Shown: positions 1-7,582, counted from the stretch's first letter. The stretch is DNA of 19,265 nucleotides from CABHOJ01 sp965649545 (GCA_965649545.1 CBFGLF010000023.1:1-19265), one strand, 5' to 3'. Notes: a model not told the origin generated them from the letters alone. Made by a program: numbers and translations.

Positions 1-935
1 CCTGGCTTCAGGGCCTTCCAGTGGGCGGTCACTGCAGCATATTCATGCTTAGGCAACGGGACATACTTCACTTCCTTGACCAGTTCAGGTGCCTTGGCCA
101 GGTAGTAGTCCACGAACGCCTTCAGTTCCGGCTTGAATGCTGCGCCGGTCGCGTTCACGTAGATGAACAGTGGACGGGAAAGCGGTTGGTAGGTGCCGTT
201 CATGACGGTCTCAGGTGCTGGCGAAACTGCTGGAGCACCGGCCTTGGCGACGATAGGCACTGCCTTCAGCTTGTTCTGGTTCTCTTCGTAGTAGGCGTAG
301 CCGAAGTAACCAAGCGCACCGATGTCACCGGATACACCGTTCACCAGGACGTTGTCGTCCTCGGATGCGGTGAAGTCACCACGGCTGGACTTAGCCTTAC
401 CGACGATAGCTTCGGTGAAGTAGTCGAAGGTGCCGGAATCAGCGCCTGGGCCGAATAGCTTGAGCGGGGTGTCTGGCCAAGTGGAATTCACTTGCTTCCA
501 GGTCTTTACCTTGCCTTGTGCGGATGGTTCCCACATCTTCTTCAGTTCATCGACGGTCAGGGACTTGATGAAATCGTTCTTGGGGTTGACGACGACGGTC
601 AGGGCGTCATAAGCGACAGCCAGTTCGATGTACTGCACACCGGCTTCCTTACAAGCGTCCATTTCCTTCTTCAGGATCGGGCGGGAAGCTTCGGAGATAT
701 CAGTCTCGCCACGGCAGAACTTCTTGAAGCCGCCACCCGTGCCGGAGATACCGACAGTGACTTTGGTCTTCTTCTCTTTCTGGAATTCTTCAGCGACTGC
801 TTCAGTGATCGGGTAGACGGTACTGGAACCGTCGATCTTGATGACCTTTTCGGGTGCAGCGTGTGCAGTGGGCATTGAAAAAGCGCCCGCAACCAGCGTT
901 GCGATCCCCAGGGCTTTTACGAACTTGGATTGCAT
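1..935 (-). CDS. pstS: Phosphate ABC transporter substrate-binding protein PstS, secreted copy (partial, C-terminus off window)
   Basis: Periplasmic phosphate-binding component of the PstSCAB high-affinity importer. The frame is open from an ATG at 935 to the window edge, about 311 codons. The start has GGAGG a few bases upstream. Residues 1-27 look like a Sec signal peptide (MQSKF..., hydrophobic core, cleavage after AHA), with no lipobox, so the product should be free in the periplasm. Family motifs seen: DGSSTVYPITEAV, then GISGTGGGFKKFCRGE, and DSGTFDYFTEA in the middle. It is a close paralogue of the gene at 1093-2106; the central stretch from DSGTFDY to LVNGV appears identical, and overall identity by eye is about three quarters. 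A Pho-box array lies directly upstream. The rest of the pst operon may follow off the left edge, but that is not visible. Confidence 0.93.
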   Translation of the reverse strand, partial: MQSKFVKALGIATLVAGAFSMPTAHAAPEKVIKIDGSSTVYPITEAVAEEFQKEKKTKVTVGISGTGGGFKKFCRGETDISEASRPILKKEMDACKEAGVQYIELAVAYDALTVVVNPKNDFIKSLTVDELKKMWEPSAQGKVKTWKQVNSTWPDTPLKLFGPGADSGTFDYFTEAIVGKAKSSRGDFTASEDDNVLVNGVSGDIGALGYFGYAYYEENQNKLKAVPIVAKAGAPAVSPAPETVMNGTYQPLSRPLFIYVNATGAAFKPELKAFVDYYLAKAPELVKEVKYVPLPKHEYAAVTAHWKALKP

Positions 936-1014
936 TGAAACCTCCATCAGATAATTAAAGTGACTTTGTGAACAAAGCTAGCCAATCTGCATAGCGCTGC
1001 CACGACACAGCCGA

Positions 1015-1020
1015 ACTTTA
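1015..1020 (-). promoter_or_regulatory. Candidate -10 box of the Pho-dependent promoter of the downstream pstS
   Basis: TAAAGT on the minus strand lies 10 bases after the last Pho half-site. This is the spacing I recall for E. coli phoA, where the Pho box replaces the -35. It matches TATAAT at 4 of 6 positions. Confidence 0.45.
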
Positions 1021-1026
1021 ATTACC

Positions 1027-1078
1027 TAATGTGACGGTTATGTGACAAAAAATGAAATCCTGTGAAATTAATAAGACA
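1027..1078 (-). promoter_or_regulatory. Pho box array (PhoB binding sites) upstream of the secreted pstS
   Basis: On the minus strand TTGTCAC-ATAA-CCGTCAC-ATTA (1048 to 1027) closely matches the PhoB box of two CTGTCAT-like half-sites with 4-base spacers. Further upstream are three weaker half-sites: TTTCAT (1057-1052), TTTCAC (1067-1062) and TGTCTT (1078-1073). The conserved C of each successive half-site lies 11, 10, 10 and 11 bases apart, so all fall on one helix face. This implies phosphate-starvation induction of the downstream pstS from a promoter internal to the pstS pair. Confidence 0.8.
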
Positions 1079-1092
1079 ATGACCTCAGGCGC

Positions 1093-2106
1093 TTATTTGA
1101 TGCGCTTGAGCAGCTCTTCGATCTTGACGCCGACCTCAGGGGTGCCGCCGAATCCGGTACCGACTTTCTGTTCCTGCCAGTGGGCCGCGACGGCTTTCTG
1201 TTCATTCTCCGGCAAGGGAATGAACTTCACTTCCTTGATGATCTCGGTGGCGTTCTCCAGGTAGTAATCGATGAAGGCTTTCACCTCTGGCTTATCCTTC
1301 GCGGCGGTGGCGTTCACATATATAAAGAGTGGGCGGGACAATGGCTGATAACTGCCGTCCATGACCGTCGCATCCGACGGGGCGACCGCAGGCGCGCCTG
1401 CCTTGGCGACGATAGGTACCGCCTTCAGCTTGTCCTTGTTCTCTTCATAATAGGCATAACCGAAATAACCCAGTGCGCCCTTGTCGCCGGCCACGCCGTT
1501 GACCAGGACGTTGTCGTCTTCAGAGGCGGTGAAATCGCCACGGCTGGACTTGGCCTTACCGACGATGGCTTCGGTGAAGTAATCGAAGGTGCCGGAATCG
1601 GTACCAGCGCCGTAGAGCTTGAGCTCGGTGTCAGGCCAGGCCGGGTTGACCTGTTTCCAGGTCTTGATCTTGGCCTGGGCTTCCGGTCCCCACATGGTCT
1701 TGAGTTCTTCCACGGTCATGCTCTGGATGAAATCGTTCTTCGGGTTCACCGCCACGGTCAGTGCGTCGTAGGCGATCGGCAGTTCGATGTAGTCGATACC
1801 GGCGGACTTGCAGGCTTCCATCTCCTTGGTGAGGATAGGGCGGGACGCTTCGGTGATGTGCACCTCGCCGCGGCAGAACTTCTTGAAACCGCCGCCCGTA
1901 CCGGAGATCCCGACCGTGACGCGGATGTTCTTGGCGTTCTGGAACTCTTCGGAGATCGCTTCGGTGATCGGGAACACGGTGCTGGAACCGTCGATGCGCA
2001 CGACTTCCTTCGAGCCTTCGGACTTGGAGCAGGCGCCGATGAGGAAGGTGCTGGCCAGCAGCGCGGTCAGAAGCAGGGATCGGGTTTTCAGGGACTTGAG
2101 CGGCAT
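1093..2106 (-). CDS. pstS: Phosphate-binding PstS paralogue, predicted lipoprotein
   Basis: Second PstS-type phosphate-binding protein, 337 residues from the ATG at 2106. This start is preferred over an upstream in-frame start near 2154 because GGAG lies just upstream and because the signal peptide then has normal size. Its N-terminus (MPLKSLKTRSLLL...) ends in a lipobox, LIGAC, about residues 22-26, so it should be lipid-anchored through Cys26. The mature protein begins SKSEGSKEVVRIDGSSTVFPITEA and carries the same GISGTGGGFKKFCRGE and DSGTFDYFTEA motifs as the downstream copy. The gap between the two genes is 157 bases with no visible terminator, so read-through into the secreted copy is possible. 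It is divergent from prfB. Confidence 0.93.
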   Translation of the reverse strand: MPLKSLKTRSLLLTALLASTFLIGACSKSEGSKEVVRIDGSSTVFPITEAISEEFQNAKNIRVTVGISGTGGGFKKFCRGEVHITEASRPILTKEMEACKSAGIDYIELPIAYDALTVAVNPKNDFIQSMTVEELKTMWGPEAQAKIKTWKQVNPAWPDTELKLYGAGTDSGTFDYFTEAIVGKAKSSRGDFTASEDDNVLVNGVAGDKGALGYFGYAYYEENKDKLKAVPIVAKAGAPAVAPSDATVMDGSYQPLSRPLFIYVNATAAKDKPEVKAFIDYYLENATEIIKEVKFIPLPENEQKAVAAHWQEQKVGTGFGGTPEVGVKIEELLKRIK

Positions 2107-2138
2107 GACGTCTCCAGCAGATAGGTAAAAAATGCATT

Positions 2139-2156
2139 TTAACAAATTTGTCACAG
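2139..2156 (-). promoter_or_regulatory. Possible degenerate Pho box upstream of the lipoprotein pstS
   Basis: Minus-strand CTGTGAC-AAAT-TTGTTAA has the 7-4-7 layout of a PhoB box but with several mismatches, and no good -10 at the expected distance (TTACCT or TACCTA). It lies 33 bases upstream of the start codon. It is much weaker than the site in front of the downstream paralogue. Confidence 0.35.
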
Positions 2157-2219
2157 TCGCAGCCGTTTGTCTGAGACGCCCGCCTGATACGCGGAAACAG
2201 TGCTTGTGCGGCTTTGATG

Positions 2220-2225
2220 TATAAT
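2220..2225 (+). promoter_or_regulatory. Candidate -10 box for prfB-lysS
   Basis: A perfect TATAAT lies 36 bases before the prfB start codon. No convincing -35 hexamer is seen 16-18 bases upstream. Confidence 0.5.
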
Positions 2226-2261
2226 TTCGCCTCTTTGAAACAAGCCGTTAGCGAATCACTC

Positions 2262-3366
2262 ATGGAAGCGGAACAACTCAATCAGATCGCCAATCGCCTC
2301 AGCGATCTCGCCGAGCGCAATCATGCGCTCAGGGGGTATCTTTGACTTCGAGACCAAGCAGCAGCGCCTGGAAGAAGTCAGCCAGCTCCTGGAAGACCCC
2401 AACATCTGGAACGATAACGAGCGTTCGCAAAAACTAGGCAAGGAAAAGCGCGAGCTGGAGTTCATCGTCGGCACACTGACGGAAGTCGGCAGTGGCCTGC
2501 GCGACAGCCGCGAGTTGTTCGAGATGGCGCGCGAAGAGAATGACGACGCGACCCTGCTCGGCATCGACGCAGACAGCAAGGCCCTTGAGGCGCGCGTCGC
2601 CGAGATGGAGTTCCGTCGCATGTTCGCCCATCCGATGGACCCCAACAACTGCTTCATCGATATCCAGTCGGGTTCCGGCGGGACCGAGGCGCAGGACTGG
2701 GCCTCGATGTTGCTGCGCATGTACCTGCGCTATTGCGAGAACAAAGGCTTCAAGGTCGAAGTGCTGGAAGAGTCCGAAGGCGACATCGCCGGCATCAAGA
2801 GCGCTTCGCTTAAGATCTCGGGCGACTACGCCTACGGCTTCCTGCGCACCGAGAGCGGTGTGCATCGGCTGGTACGGAAATCGCCGTTCGATTCCGGGAA
2901 TCGCCGCCATACCTCGTTCGCCAGCGTGTTCGTCTACCCGGAAGTCGATGACTCCATCGTCGTCGAGATCAACCCGGCGGACCTGCGCATCGACACCTAC
3001 CGCGCTTCCGGCGCCGGCGGCCAGCACATCAACAAGACCGATTCCGCGGTGCGGATCACCCACTTGCCGACCAATACCGTCGTGCAGTGCCAGAACGACC
3101 GCTCGCAGCACCGCAACAAAGACGAAGCCATGAACATGCTGAAAGCGCAGCTGTACGCGCTGGAGTTGCGCAAGCGCAACGAAGAGAAGCAGGCGATGGA
3201 AGACGCCAAGACCGATATCGGCTGGGGCCACCAGATCCGCAGCTATGTACTGGATCAGTCGCGTATCAAGGATTTGCGCACCAATGTCGAGGTCGGCAAT
3301 ACCCAGGGCGTACTCGACGGCGACCTGGACCCATTTATCACTGAAAGTTTGAAGCAGGGAGTGTAA
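2262..3366 (+). CDS. prfB: Peptide chain release factor 2, expressed by programmed +1 frameshift
   Basis: RF2 recognises UGA and UAA stop codons and triggers release of the finished peptide. The reading frame starts at ATG 2262 and runs 27 codons (MEAEQLNQ...LRGYL) to an in-frame TGA at 2343-2345. Translation shifts +1 there and continues from GAC 2344 to TAA 3364-3366, giving 367 residues, against 365 in E. coli. The anticodon-like tripeptide SPF (residues 207-209) and the catalytic GGQ (252-254, in GAGGQHINKTDSAV) are both present. No strong ribosome binding site precedes the ATG. lysS follows after 3 bases, as in E. coli, so the two are likely co-transcribed. The internal stop is the family's normal autoregulatory signal and not a broken gene. 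Confidence 0.97.
2331..2346 (+). promoter_or_regulatory. prfB programmed +1 frameshift site
   Basis: AGG GGG TAT CTT TGA C: a Shine-Dalgarno-like AGGGGG, 3 bases, then the slippery CTT followed by the UGA stop and C. This is the canonical RF2 signal. Low RF2 slows termination at the UGA and lets the ribosome slip into the +1 frame. Confidence 0.97.
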
Positions 3367-3369
3367 GTC

Positions 3370-4875
3370 GTGACCGAACAAGAACCTCTACCAGCAGTAG
3401 ACGAGAACCACGTCATCGCCGAGCGTCGCGAGAAACTGAAAGCGATCCGTGAAAAAGGTGTCGCATTCCCTAACGATTTCAAACCGGCCGATGTCGCCAG
3501 TGCCCTGCATGCTGGCTATGGCGAACTGGACAACGAAGCCCTCGAAGCCAAGGATGTACAGGTCAAGATCGCCGGCCGCATGATGCTGAAGCGCGTCATG
3601 GGCAAGGCGAGTTTCGCCACCATCCAGGACAAGAGTGGCCGCATCCAGTTGTTCATCGCCAGGGACAATATCGGCGAAGAACTGTATGACGCTTTCAAGA
3701 AGTGGGATCTGGGCGATATCGTCGCGGCGCAGGGGACCCTGTTCCGCACCAAGACCGGCGAGCTGTCGGTCAAGGTCGCCGAACTGCGCCTGCTGACCAA
3801 ATCATTACGCCCGCTGCCGGAGAAGTTCCACGGCCTCGCCGACCAGGAGACCAAGTACCGTCAGCGCTATGTGGACCTGATCGTCTCGGATGAGACCCGC
3901 CAGACCTTCATCGCCCGCAGCAAGATCGTGGCGGCGATCCGCGGTTTCATGCTGGACAACGAGTTCCTCGAGGTCGAGACCCCGATGCTGCACCCCATCC
4001 CGGGCGGCGCTTCGGCCAAGCCGTTCATCACGCACCACAACGCGCTGGATATGCAGATGTACATGCGCATCGCGCCTGAGCTCTACCTCAAGCGTCTGGT
4101 GGTCGGCGGTTTCGAGCGCGTGTTCGAGATCAACCGTAATTTCCGCAACGAGGGTTTGTCGGTGCGCCACAACCCGGAATTCACCATGATGGAATTCTAT
4201 GCGGCCTACACCGATTACACCTGGCTCATGGATTACACCGAGCATTGCATCCGCGCGGCGGCCATGGCGGCTTGCGGCAAGGCAGTAGTTGAATATCAGG
4301 GCAAGGCGATCGATTTCAGCAAGCCCTTCGAGCGCCTGACCATCGTCGGCGCCATCCAGAAATACGCACCCAAGTACACCTTGGCGCAATTGAATGATGC
4401 CGCGTTCCTGCGTGCCGAACTGAAGAAGTTCGGCGTCGAGGCGTTCGCACATGCCGGTCTCGGTGCCTTGCAGCTGGCCTTGTTCGAAGAGACCGCAGAA
4501 TCCCAGCTCTGGGATCCGACCTACATCATCGACTATCCGGTGGAAGTGTCGCCGCTGGCACGTGCTTCCGACACCAACCCCGAGATCACTGAGCGTTTCG
4601 AGCTGTTCATCACCGGCCGCGAGATCGCCAACGGCTTTTCGGAGCTGAACGACGCCGAGGACCAGGCTGCCCGCTTCCATGCGCAGGTCGCGGCGAAAGA
4701 GGCAGGCGACGACGAGGCGATGTACTACGACGCCGATTTCATCCGTGCCCTCGAATACGGCATGCCGCCGACAGGCGGTTGCGGGATCGGGATCGATCGC
4801 CTGGTCATGTTGTTGACGGATTCACCCAGCATTCGGGATGTCATTCTGTTCCCGCATATGCGTCCAGAAGCCTGA
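3370..4875 (+). CDS. lysS: Lysyl-tRNA synthetase, class II
   Basis: Charges tRNA-Lys with lysine in the cytoplasm. 501 residues from a GTG start at 3370, chosen because AGGGAG lies 8 bases upstream and overlaps the end of prfB. The N-terminal anticodon-binding OB-fold covers roughly residues 55-150 (VKIAGRMMLKRVMGKASFATIQD). The catalytic domain has class II motif 2 near residues 254-275 (FRNEGLSVRHNPEFTMMEFY) and motif 3 near 470-495 (GCGIGIDRLVMLLT, then RDVILFPHMRPE). Length is normal for bacterial LysS. It follows prfB by 3 bases. No terminator is adjacent; the first good hairpin is at 5053-5080. Confidence 0.97.
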   Translation: MTEQEPLPAVDENHVIAERREKLKAIREKGVAFPNDFKPADVASALHAGYGELDNEALEAKDVQVKIAGRMMLKRVMGKASFATIQDKSGRIQLFIARDNIGEELYDAFKKWDLGDIVAAQGTLFRTKTGELSVKVAELRLLTKSLRPLPEKFHGLADQETKYRQRYVDLIVSDETRQTFIARSKIVAAIRGFMLDNEFLEVETPMLHPIPGGASAKPFITHHNALDMQMYMRIAPELYLKRLVVGGFERVFEINRNFRNEGLSVRHNPEFTMMEFYAAYTDYTWLMDYTEHCIRAAAMAACGKAVVEYQGKAIDFSKPFERLTIVGAIQKYAPKYTLAQLNDAAFLRAELKKFGVEAFAHAGLGALQLALFEETAESQLWDPTYIIDYPVEVSPLARASDTNPEITERFELFITGREIANGFSELNDAEDQAARFHAQVAAKEAGDDEAMYYDADFIRALEYGMPPTGGCGIGIDRLVMLLTDSPSIRDVILFPHMRPEA

Positions 4876-5052
4876 CCCGATAAAAGGCAGCCGCCTACTT
4901 CGTTGACTGCCTTGCAGGCGTTTGGCGCAGGGCATTCTCGCGAGAGTTTCGGGTGGCTGCAGAACGGCTTGCAGGATAGTTAAGAAAAGCGCTGTTGGGC
5001 ATGAGCGACAAGACTTTTGCCTAATAATCAATCAGGTACTGAATCCAATCAT
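4876..5052. other. Non-coding stretch after lysS
   Basis: The space between lysS and the bactofilin start is 354 bases; this is its first half. The only reading frame of any size (4922-5128) has no coding character. Two short overlapping stems can be drawn near its start, AAGGCAG/CTGCCTT (4884-4890 with 4907-4913) and CGCCT/AGGCG (4892-4896 with 4916-4920). They cannot nest, and no U-tract follows. I see no convincing promoter for a small RNA. Confidence 0.5.
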
Positions 5053-5080
5053 AAAAGCGTCGCCCATGGGTGACGCTTTT
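5053..5080 (+). terminator. Rho-independent terminator-like hairpin after lysS
   Basis: AAAAGCGTC and GACGCTTTT flank the self-complementary GCCCATGGGT, giving a stem of about 12 pairs with one G-U and a very short loop. A TTTTT run follows 7 bases later. It lies 178 bases after the lysS stop and is probably the end of the prfB-lysS transcript. It could act in both directions. Confidence 0.7.
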
Positions 5081-5109
5081 GTCGCATTTTTCTCACGTCA
5101 TCGTGAATG

Positions 5110-5138
5110 TCGACGCGTAACCTTATGATTTTTATAAG
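5110..5138 (+). promoter_or_regulatory. Candidate promoter of the bactofilin gene
   Basis: TCGACG (5110-5115) and TATAAG (5133-5138) are 17 bases apart, matching the -35 and -10 consensus at 4 and 5 of 6 positions. Transcription would begin near 5145 and leave a leader of about 85 bases containing the hairpin at 5175-5211. Confidence 0.45.
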
Positions 5139-5174
5139 ATAAGTAATGACGGCACGGGGATTGCTACTCTAGTC

Positions 5175-5211
5175 GACTATAGGTGTACCGCAGGTATACC
5201 TTTGAATAGTC
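5175..5211 (+). promoter_or_regulatory. Long leader hairpin / inverted repeat just upstream of the bactofilin ribosome binding site
   Basis: GACTAT and AGGTGTACC pair with GGTATACCT and ATAGTC across a 3-base loop (GCA). There is one G-U pair and a TTGA bulge on the 3' side. The hairpin ends 7 bases before the GAGAGG ribosome binding site. No U-tract follows, so it is not a terminator. It could be an operator or a translational control element. Confidence 0.55.
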
Positions 5212-5229
5212 ATCATAGAGAGGTTTTAC

Positions 5230-5799
5230 ATGCTGAATAAACAAGGTCTTTTTAATCGCGGCAATCAGACCAGTCCCAGTCGCCCCCCAGTCAATACCCC
5301 GATCAACGCACTCAACGCCATTAATAAGACGAATCCAGCAACCTCTTCCCCAGGCCACATGGCCGCGATGGAGTCCGCTACAAAACCTGCCTCCAGCGTA
5401 AGTGACAGTAAATCCGTTTCAGCCACGAAAGAGAGCGGCGGCAGCCGACTGATCGTCGGTCCCGACGTCAAGCTTAAAGGTGCCGAGATCCAGGACTGCG
5501 ACACGCTGGTGGTCGAAGGCCGTGTCGAAGCGACCATGGACAGCCGTGTGATCCAGATCGCGGAACATGGCGCGTTCTCAGGCAAGGTCGGTATCGACGT
5601 TGCCGAAGTGCATGGAAACTTCGATGGCGAACTCACTGCCCGTAGCCAGCTGATCATTCACTCGAGTGGTCGCGTCAGCGGTAAGATCCGTTATGGCAAG
5701 ATCTACATCGAGGAGGGCGGCGAGCTCTCCGGCGATATCGCGGCGATCACCGATAGTGACCGCAACAATAGCCAGCTGAATCAGGCCAAGAAGGATTGA
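5230..5799 (+). CDS. Bactofilin family polymer-forming cytoskeletal protein
   Basis: 189 residues, start ATG 5230 with GAGAGG upstream at good spacing. Residues 1 to about 72 are low in hydrophobicity and rich in Ser, Pro, Asn and Thr, probably disordered. From SRLIVGPDVKLKGAEIQDCD onward (about 73-178) the sequence shows the repeating beta-strand pattern of the bactofilin (DUF583) domain: LVVEGRVEA, FSGKVGIDVAEVHGNFDGE, LIIHSSGRVSGKIRYGKIYIEEGGELSGDI. Bactofilins form nucleotide-independent filaments that act in cell shape, stalk or appendage placement, or scaffolding of wall enzymes; which applies here cannot be told. No M23 peptidase partner gene is adjacent. The gene stands alone with its own hairpin leader and terminator. 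Confidence 0.9.
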   Translation: MLNKQGLFNRGNQTSPSRPPVNTPINALNAINKTNPATSSPGHMAAMESATKPASSVSDSKSVSATKESGGSRLIVGPDVKLKGAEIQDCDTLVVEGRVEATMDSRVIQIAEHGAFSGKVGIDVAEVHGNFDGELTARSQLIIHSSGRVSGKIRYGKIYIEEGGELSGDIAAITDSDRNNSQLNQAKKD

Positions 5800-5835
5800 T
5801 GTAAGCGCTCCGCTAGACTAGTCATTCCCTTTTAA

Positions 5836-5872
5836 CCCCTGCGTCATCTCCCCGAGACGCAGGGGTTTTTTT
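5836..5872 (+). terminator. Rho-independent terminator of the bactofilin gene
   Basis: A perfect 10-bp stem, CCCCTGCGTC with GACGCAGGGG, has a 10-base loop and is followed by seven T residues. It lies 36 bases after the stop codon. Confidence 0.95.
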
Positions 5873-5958
5873 ATGCCCAGCCTCTGCGCCATGACGTAAA
5901 CCAGCAGGACAACTGTGTTTGTTGTTTTTATGCAACAGAGAATATGCAGATTAGATTT

Positions 5959-5992
5959 GCGTCATCAATCTGTAACATTGCCTACGCAAAAT
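5959..5992 (+). promoter_or_regulatory. Pho-box-like promoter of the porin gene
   Basis: GCGTCAT-CAAT-CTGTAAC-ATTG (5959-5980) has the 7-4-7-4 layout of a PhoB box and differs from CTGTCAT at two and about one positions in its half-sites. CAAAAT (5987-5992) lies 10 bases after the second half-site, the same geometry as at the pstS box. The first 86 bases of this gap (5873-5958) hold nothing else I can name. Confidence 0.6.
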
Positions 5993-6053
5993 CGCTCCCG
6001 TGTTGAAACAAACCAAACCGATTTCATTGATTTTTTAACCGGGAGTACAACGA

Positions 6054-7514
6054 ATGAAACGTAATAACTTGCGCCAACTGTGCGTAGCAGTATCGGGGGC
6101 TTTGCTGATGAGTATGGGCGCCAATGCCATGGCGGACTCCACTGATGACATCATCAATGCATTGATCGCAAAGGGCGTGCTGACCGAAGAAGAAGGCGCG
6201 CTACTGATGAAGGGCCGCACTGGCGAGAAAGAAGCCGCCGAGGCCAAGAAGAAGACTGCAGTGAGTGCCAAGTACAAGGACGGTATCGTCCTTGAAAGTG
6301 GCGACGGCAAGAACAGCCTGGCTGTGAACGGTCGCGTGCACTTCGACTCCCGCGGTTACGATTACAACAATGATGACGACAATGCTGCGAGCGCTAACCC
6401 TGCTCGTGGTGCTGATACTTTCGATATCCGCCGCGCCCGTATCGGTGCCAAGTACAAATTCGGTGAGTACTACTCCGGTGAAATCGTATTTAACGGCACT
6501 GGGAATGCTCCAGTTTTAGATGTGGGTTACCTCAACATTGCATGGTGGAAGCCAGTGCAATTCCGTGTCGGTCAATTCAAGATGCCGTTCAGCCTGGAAC
6601 AGTTGACCAGCTCCAACAACATCGATTTCATCGAGCGTAGTTTCGTCGACGCCTACATCCCTGCCAAGGAAATCGGCGCCATGGTTCACGGTAGTGCAAT
6701 CAAAGGTACAACCTATGGCTTGGCGCTATCCACTGGCAGTGGCCAGAATGGCGTTGAATCAGATGTTGCTGTAGACAGCAAGGACATCATCGGTCGCGTG
6801 ACCGCCAACCTGGCAGAGATCATGGATAACAAGAACATGGTGCTGCATGGCGGTCTGGCTTATGCGAAGGGTGATGTATCTAAGCGTGATGGTGAAGCAG
6901 CATTTGGCGAAGATCGCCGTACCGAAGGGCGAGGCGTAGGCTTCTTCGACGCTCCAGATGTCGGGGTGGTTAACGGGGTAAGCAATGCGATCGATCGTAG
7001 CCGTCTTGGCATGGAAGCGGCTGCTGCATATGGTCCAGTTAAATTGCAAGCTCAATGGATGAAGGCTGGCTATGATTACAAAGCTAATGCTACCCAGAGC
7101 GTTGATGAAGACATCAATGCTTGGTATGCACAAGCCTTGTGGACCATCACCGGCGAATCCTGGGCGGATCGTTATAAGGAAGGTGCCTTCGGTGCGCTCA
7201 AGCCTAAGAACGAATTCGATCCAGTTTCCTTCAAGGGTGGCGCATGGGAAGTGGGCGCACGTTACAGCAAGTTCGACGCTAGTGACTTTACCAAACCAGC
7301 AGCCGGCTTGACGGGCGTTGGTGCTGGGTTTGCTAAGGCAGACACCTGGACCATGGGCATTAAATTCGTGCCTAACAACCACATTCGCTTCATGCTGGAT
7401 TACCTGACCACCGATTTCAATGATGCAGTAGGTGGCACGACTGGTATTCTGGTTAATGGCGATCGTGAGACCAAGGAAAAAGCTCTGATCTTCCGTACCC
7501 AATTGACCTTCTAA
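6054..7514 (+). CDS. OprO/OprP-type outer-membrane porin (phosphate-selective porin family)
   Basis: 486 residues, start ATG 6054 after GGGAG. The first 27 or so residues (MKRNNLRQLCVAVSGALLMSMGANAMA) are a Sec signal peptide. A short Lys/Glu/Ala-rich helical segment follows (about 30-70; IINALIAKGVLTEEEGALL, then EKEAAEAKKKTAV), as in OprO/P-like porins that carry an N-terminal periplasmic region. The barrel begins near SLAVNGRVHFDSRGYDY and contains family-typical stretches: FDIRRARIGAKYKFGEYYSGEI, VQFRVGQFKMPFSLEQLTSSNNIDFIERS, WEVGARYSKFD, and a C-terminal strand ending in Phe (EKALIFRTQLTF). It should form a trimeric outer-membrane channel. Selectivity for phosphate or polyphosphate is inferred from the family and the Pho-box-like promoter. 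It stands alone, convergent with fdx. Confidence 0.88.
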   Translation: MKRNNLRQLCVAVSGALLMSMGANAMADSTDDIINALIAKGVLTEEEGALLMKGRTGEKEAAEAKKKTAVSAKYKDGIVLESGDGKNSLAVNGRVHFDSRGYDYNNDDDNAASANPARGADTFDIRRARIGAKYKFGEYYSGEIVFNGTGNAPVLDVGYLNIAWWKPVQFRVGQFKMPFSLEQLTSSNNIDFIERSFVDAYIPAKEIGAMVHGSAIKGTTYGLALSTGSGQNGVESDVAVDSKDIIGRVTANLAEIMDNKNMVLHGGLAYAKGDVSKRDGEAAFGEDRRTEGRGVGFFDAPDVGVVNGVSNAIDRSRLGMEAAAAYGPVKLQAQWMKAGYDYKANATQSVDEDINAWYAQALWTITGESWADRYKEGAFGALKPKNEFDPVSFKGGAWEVGARYSKFDASDFTKPAAGLTGVGAGFAKADTWTMGIKFVPNNHIRFMLDYLTTDFNDAVGGTTGILVNGDRETKEKALIFRTQLTF

Positions 7515-7540
7515 GTTGACAGCTAAGATTTAGGTAATAA

Positions 7541-7564
7541 AAAAGCCCGCGCAAGCGGGCTTTT
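7541..7564. terminator. Bidirectional terminator between the porin gene and fdx
   Basis: AAAAGCCCGC and GCGGGCTTTT pair across the loop GCAA, giving a 10-bp stem with A residues before it and T residues after it. It sits 26 bases after the porin stop and 18 bases after the fdx stop on the other strand, so it can end both transcripts. Confidence 0.93.
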
Positions 7565-7582
7565 CTTGTTCGGGCATGCCAA

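Noticed and set aside
1180..2124. 314-codon plus-strand reading frame opposite the lipoprotein pstS gene
   Set aside because: Complement of a well supported gene; the protein has no recognisable family and is composed as expected of an antisense frame.
2343..2345. In-frame stop in prfB as a pseudogene or sequencing error
   Set aside because: The surrounding AGGGGG TAT CTT TGA C is the conserved frameshift signal and the downstream RF2 sequence is intact.
4884..4920. Overlapping stems after lysS as an attenuator or small RNA
   Set aside because: The stems are short, cannot nest, lack a U-tract and have no nearby promoter, so chance is a sufficient explanation.
4922..5128. 68-codon frame after lysS
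   Set aside because: It runs through the terminator hairpin, has no ribosome binding site and no protein-like character.
7515..7582. iscX or another small gene after fdx
   Set aside because: Only 68 bases separate fdx and the porin gene, and a terminator occupies most of that space.
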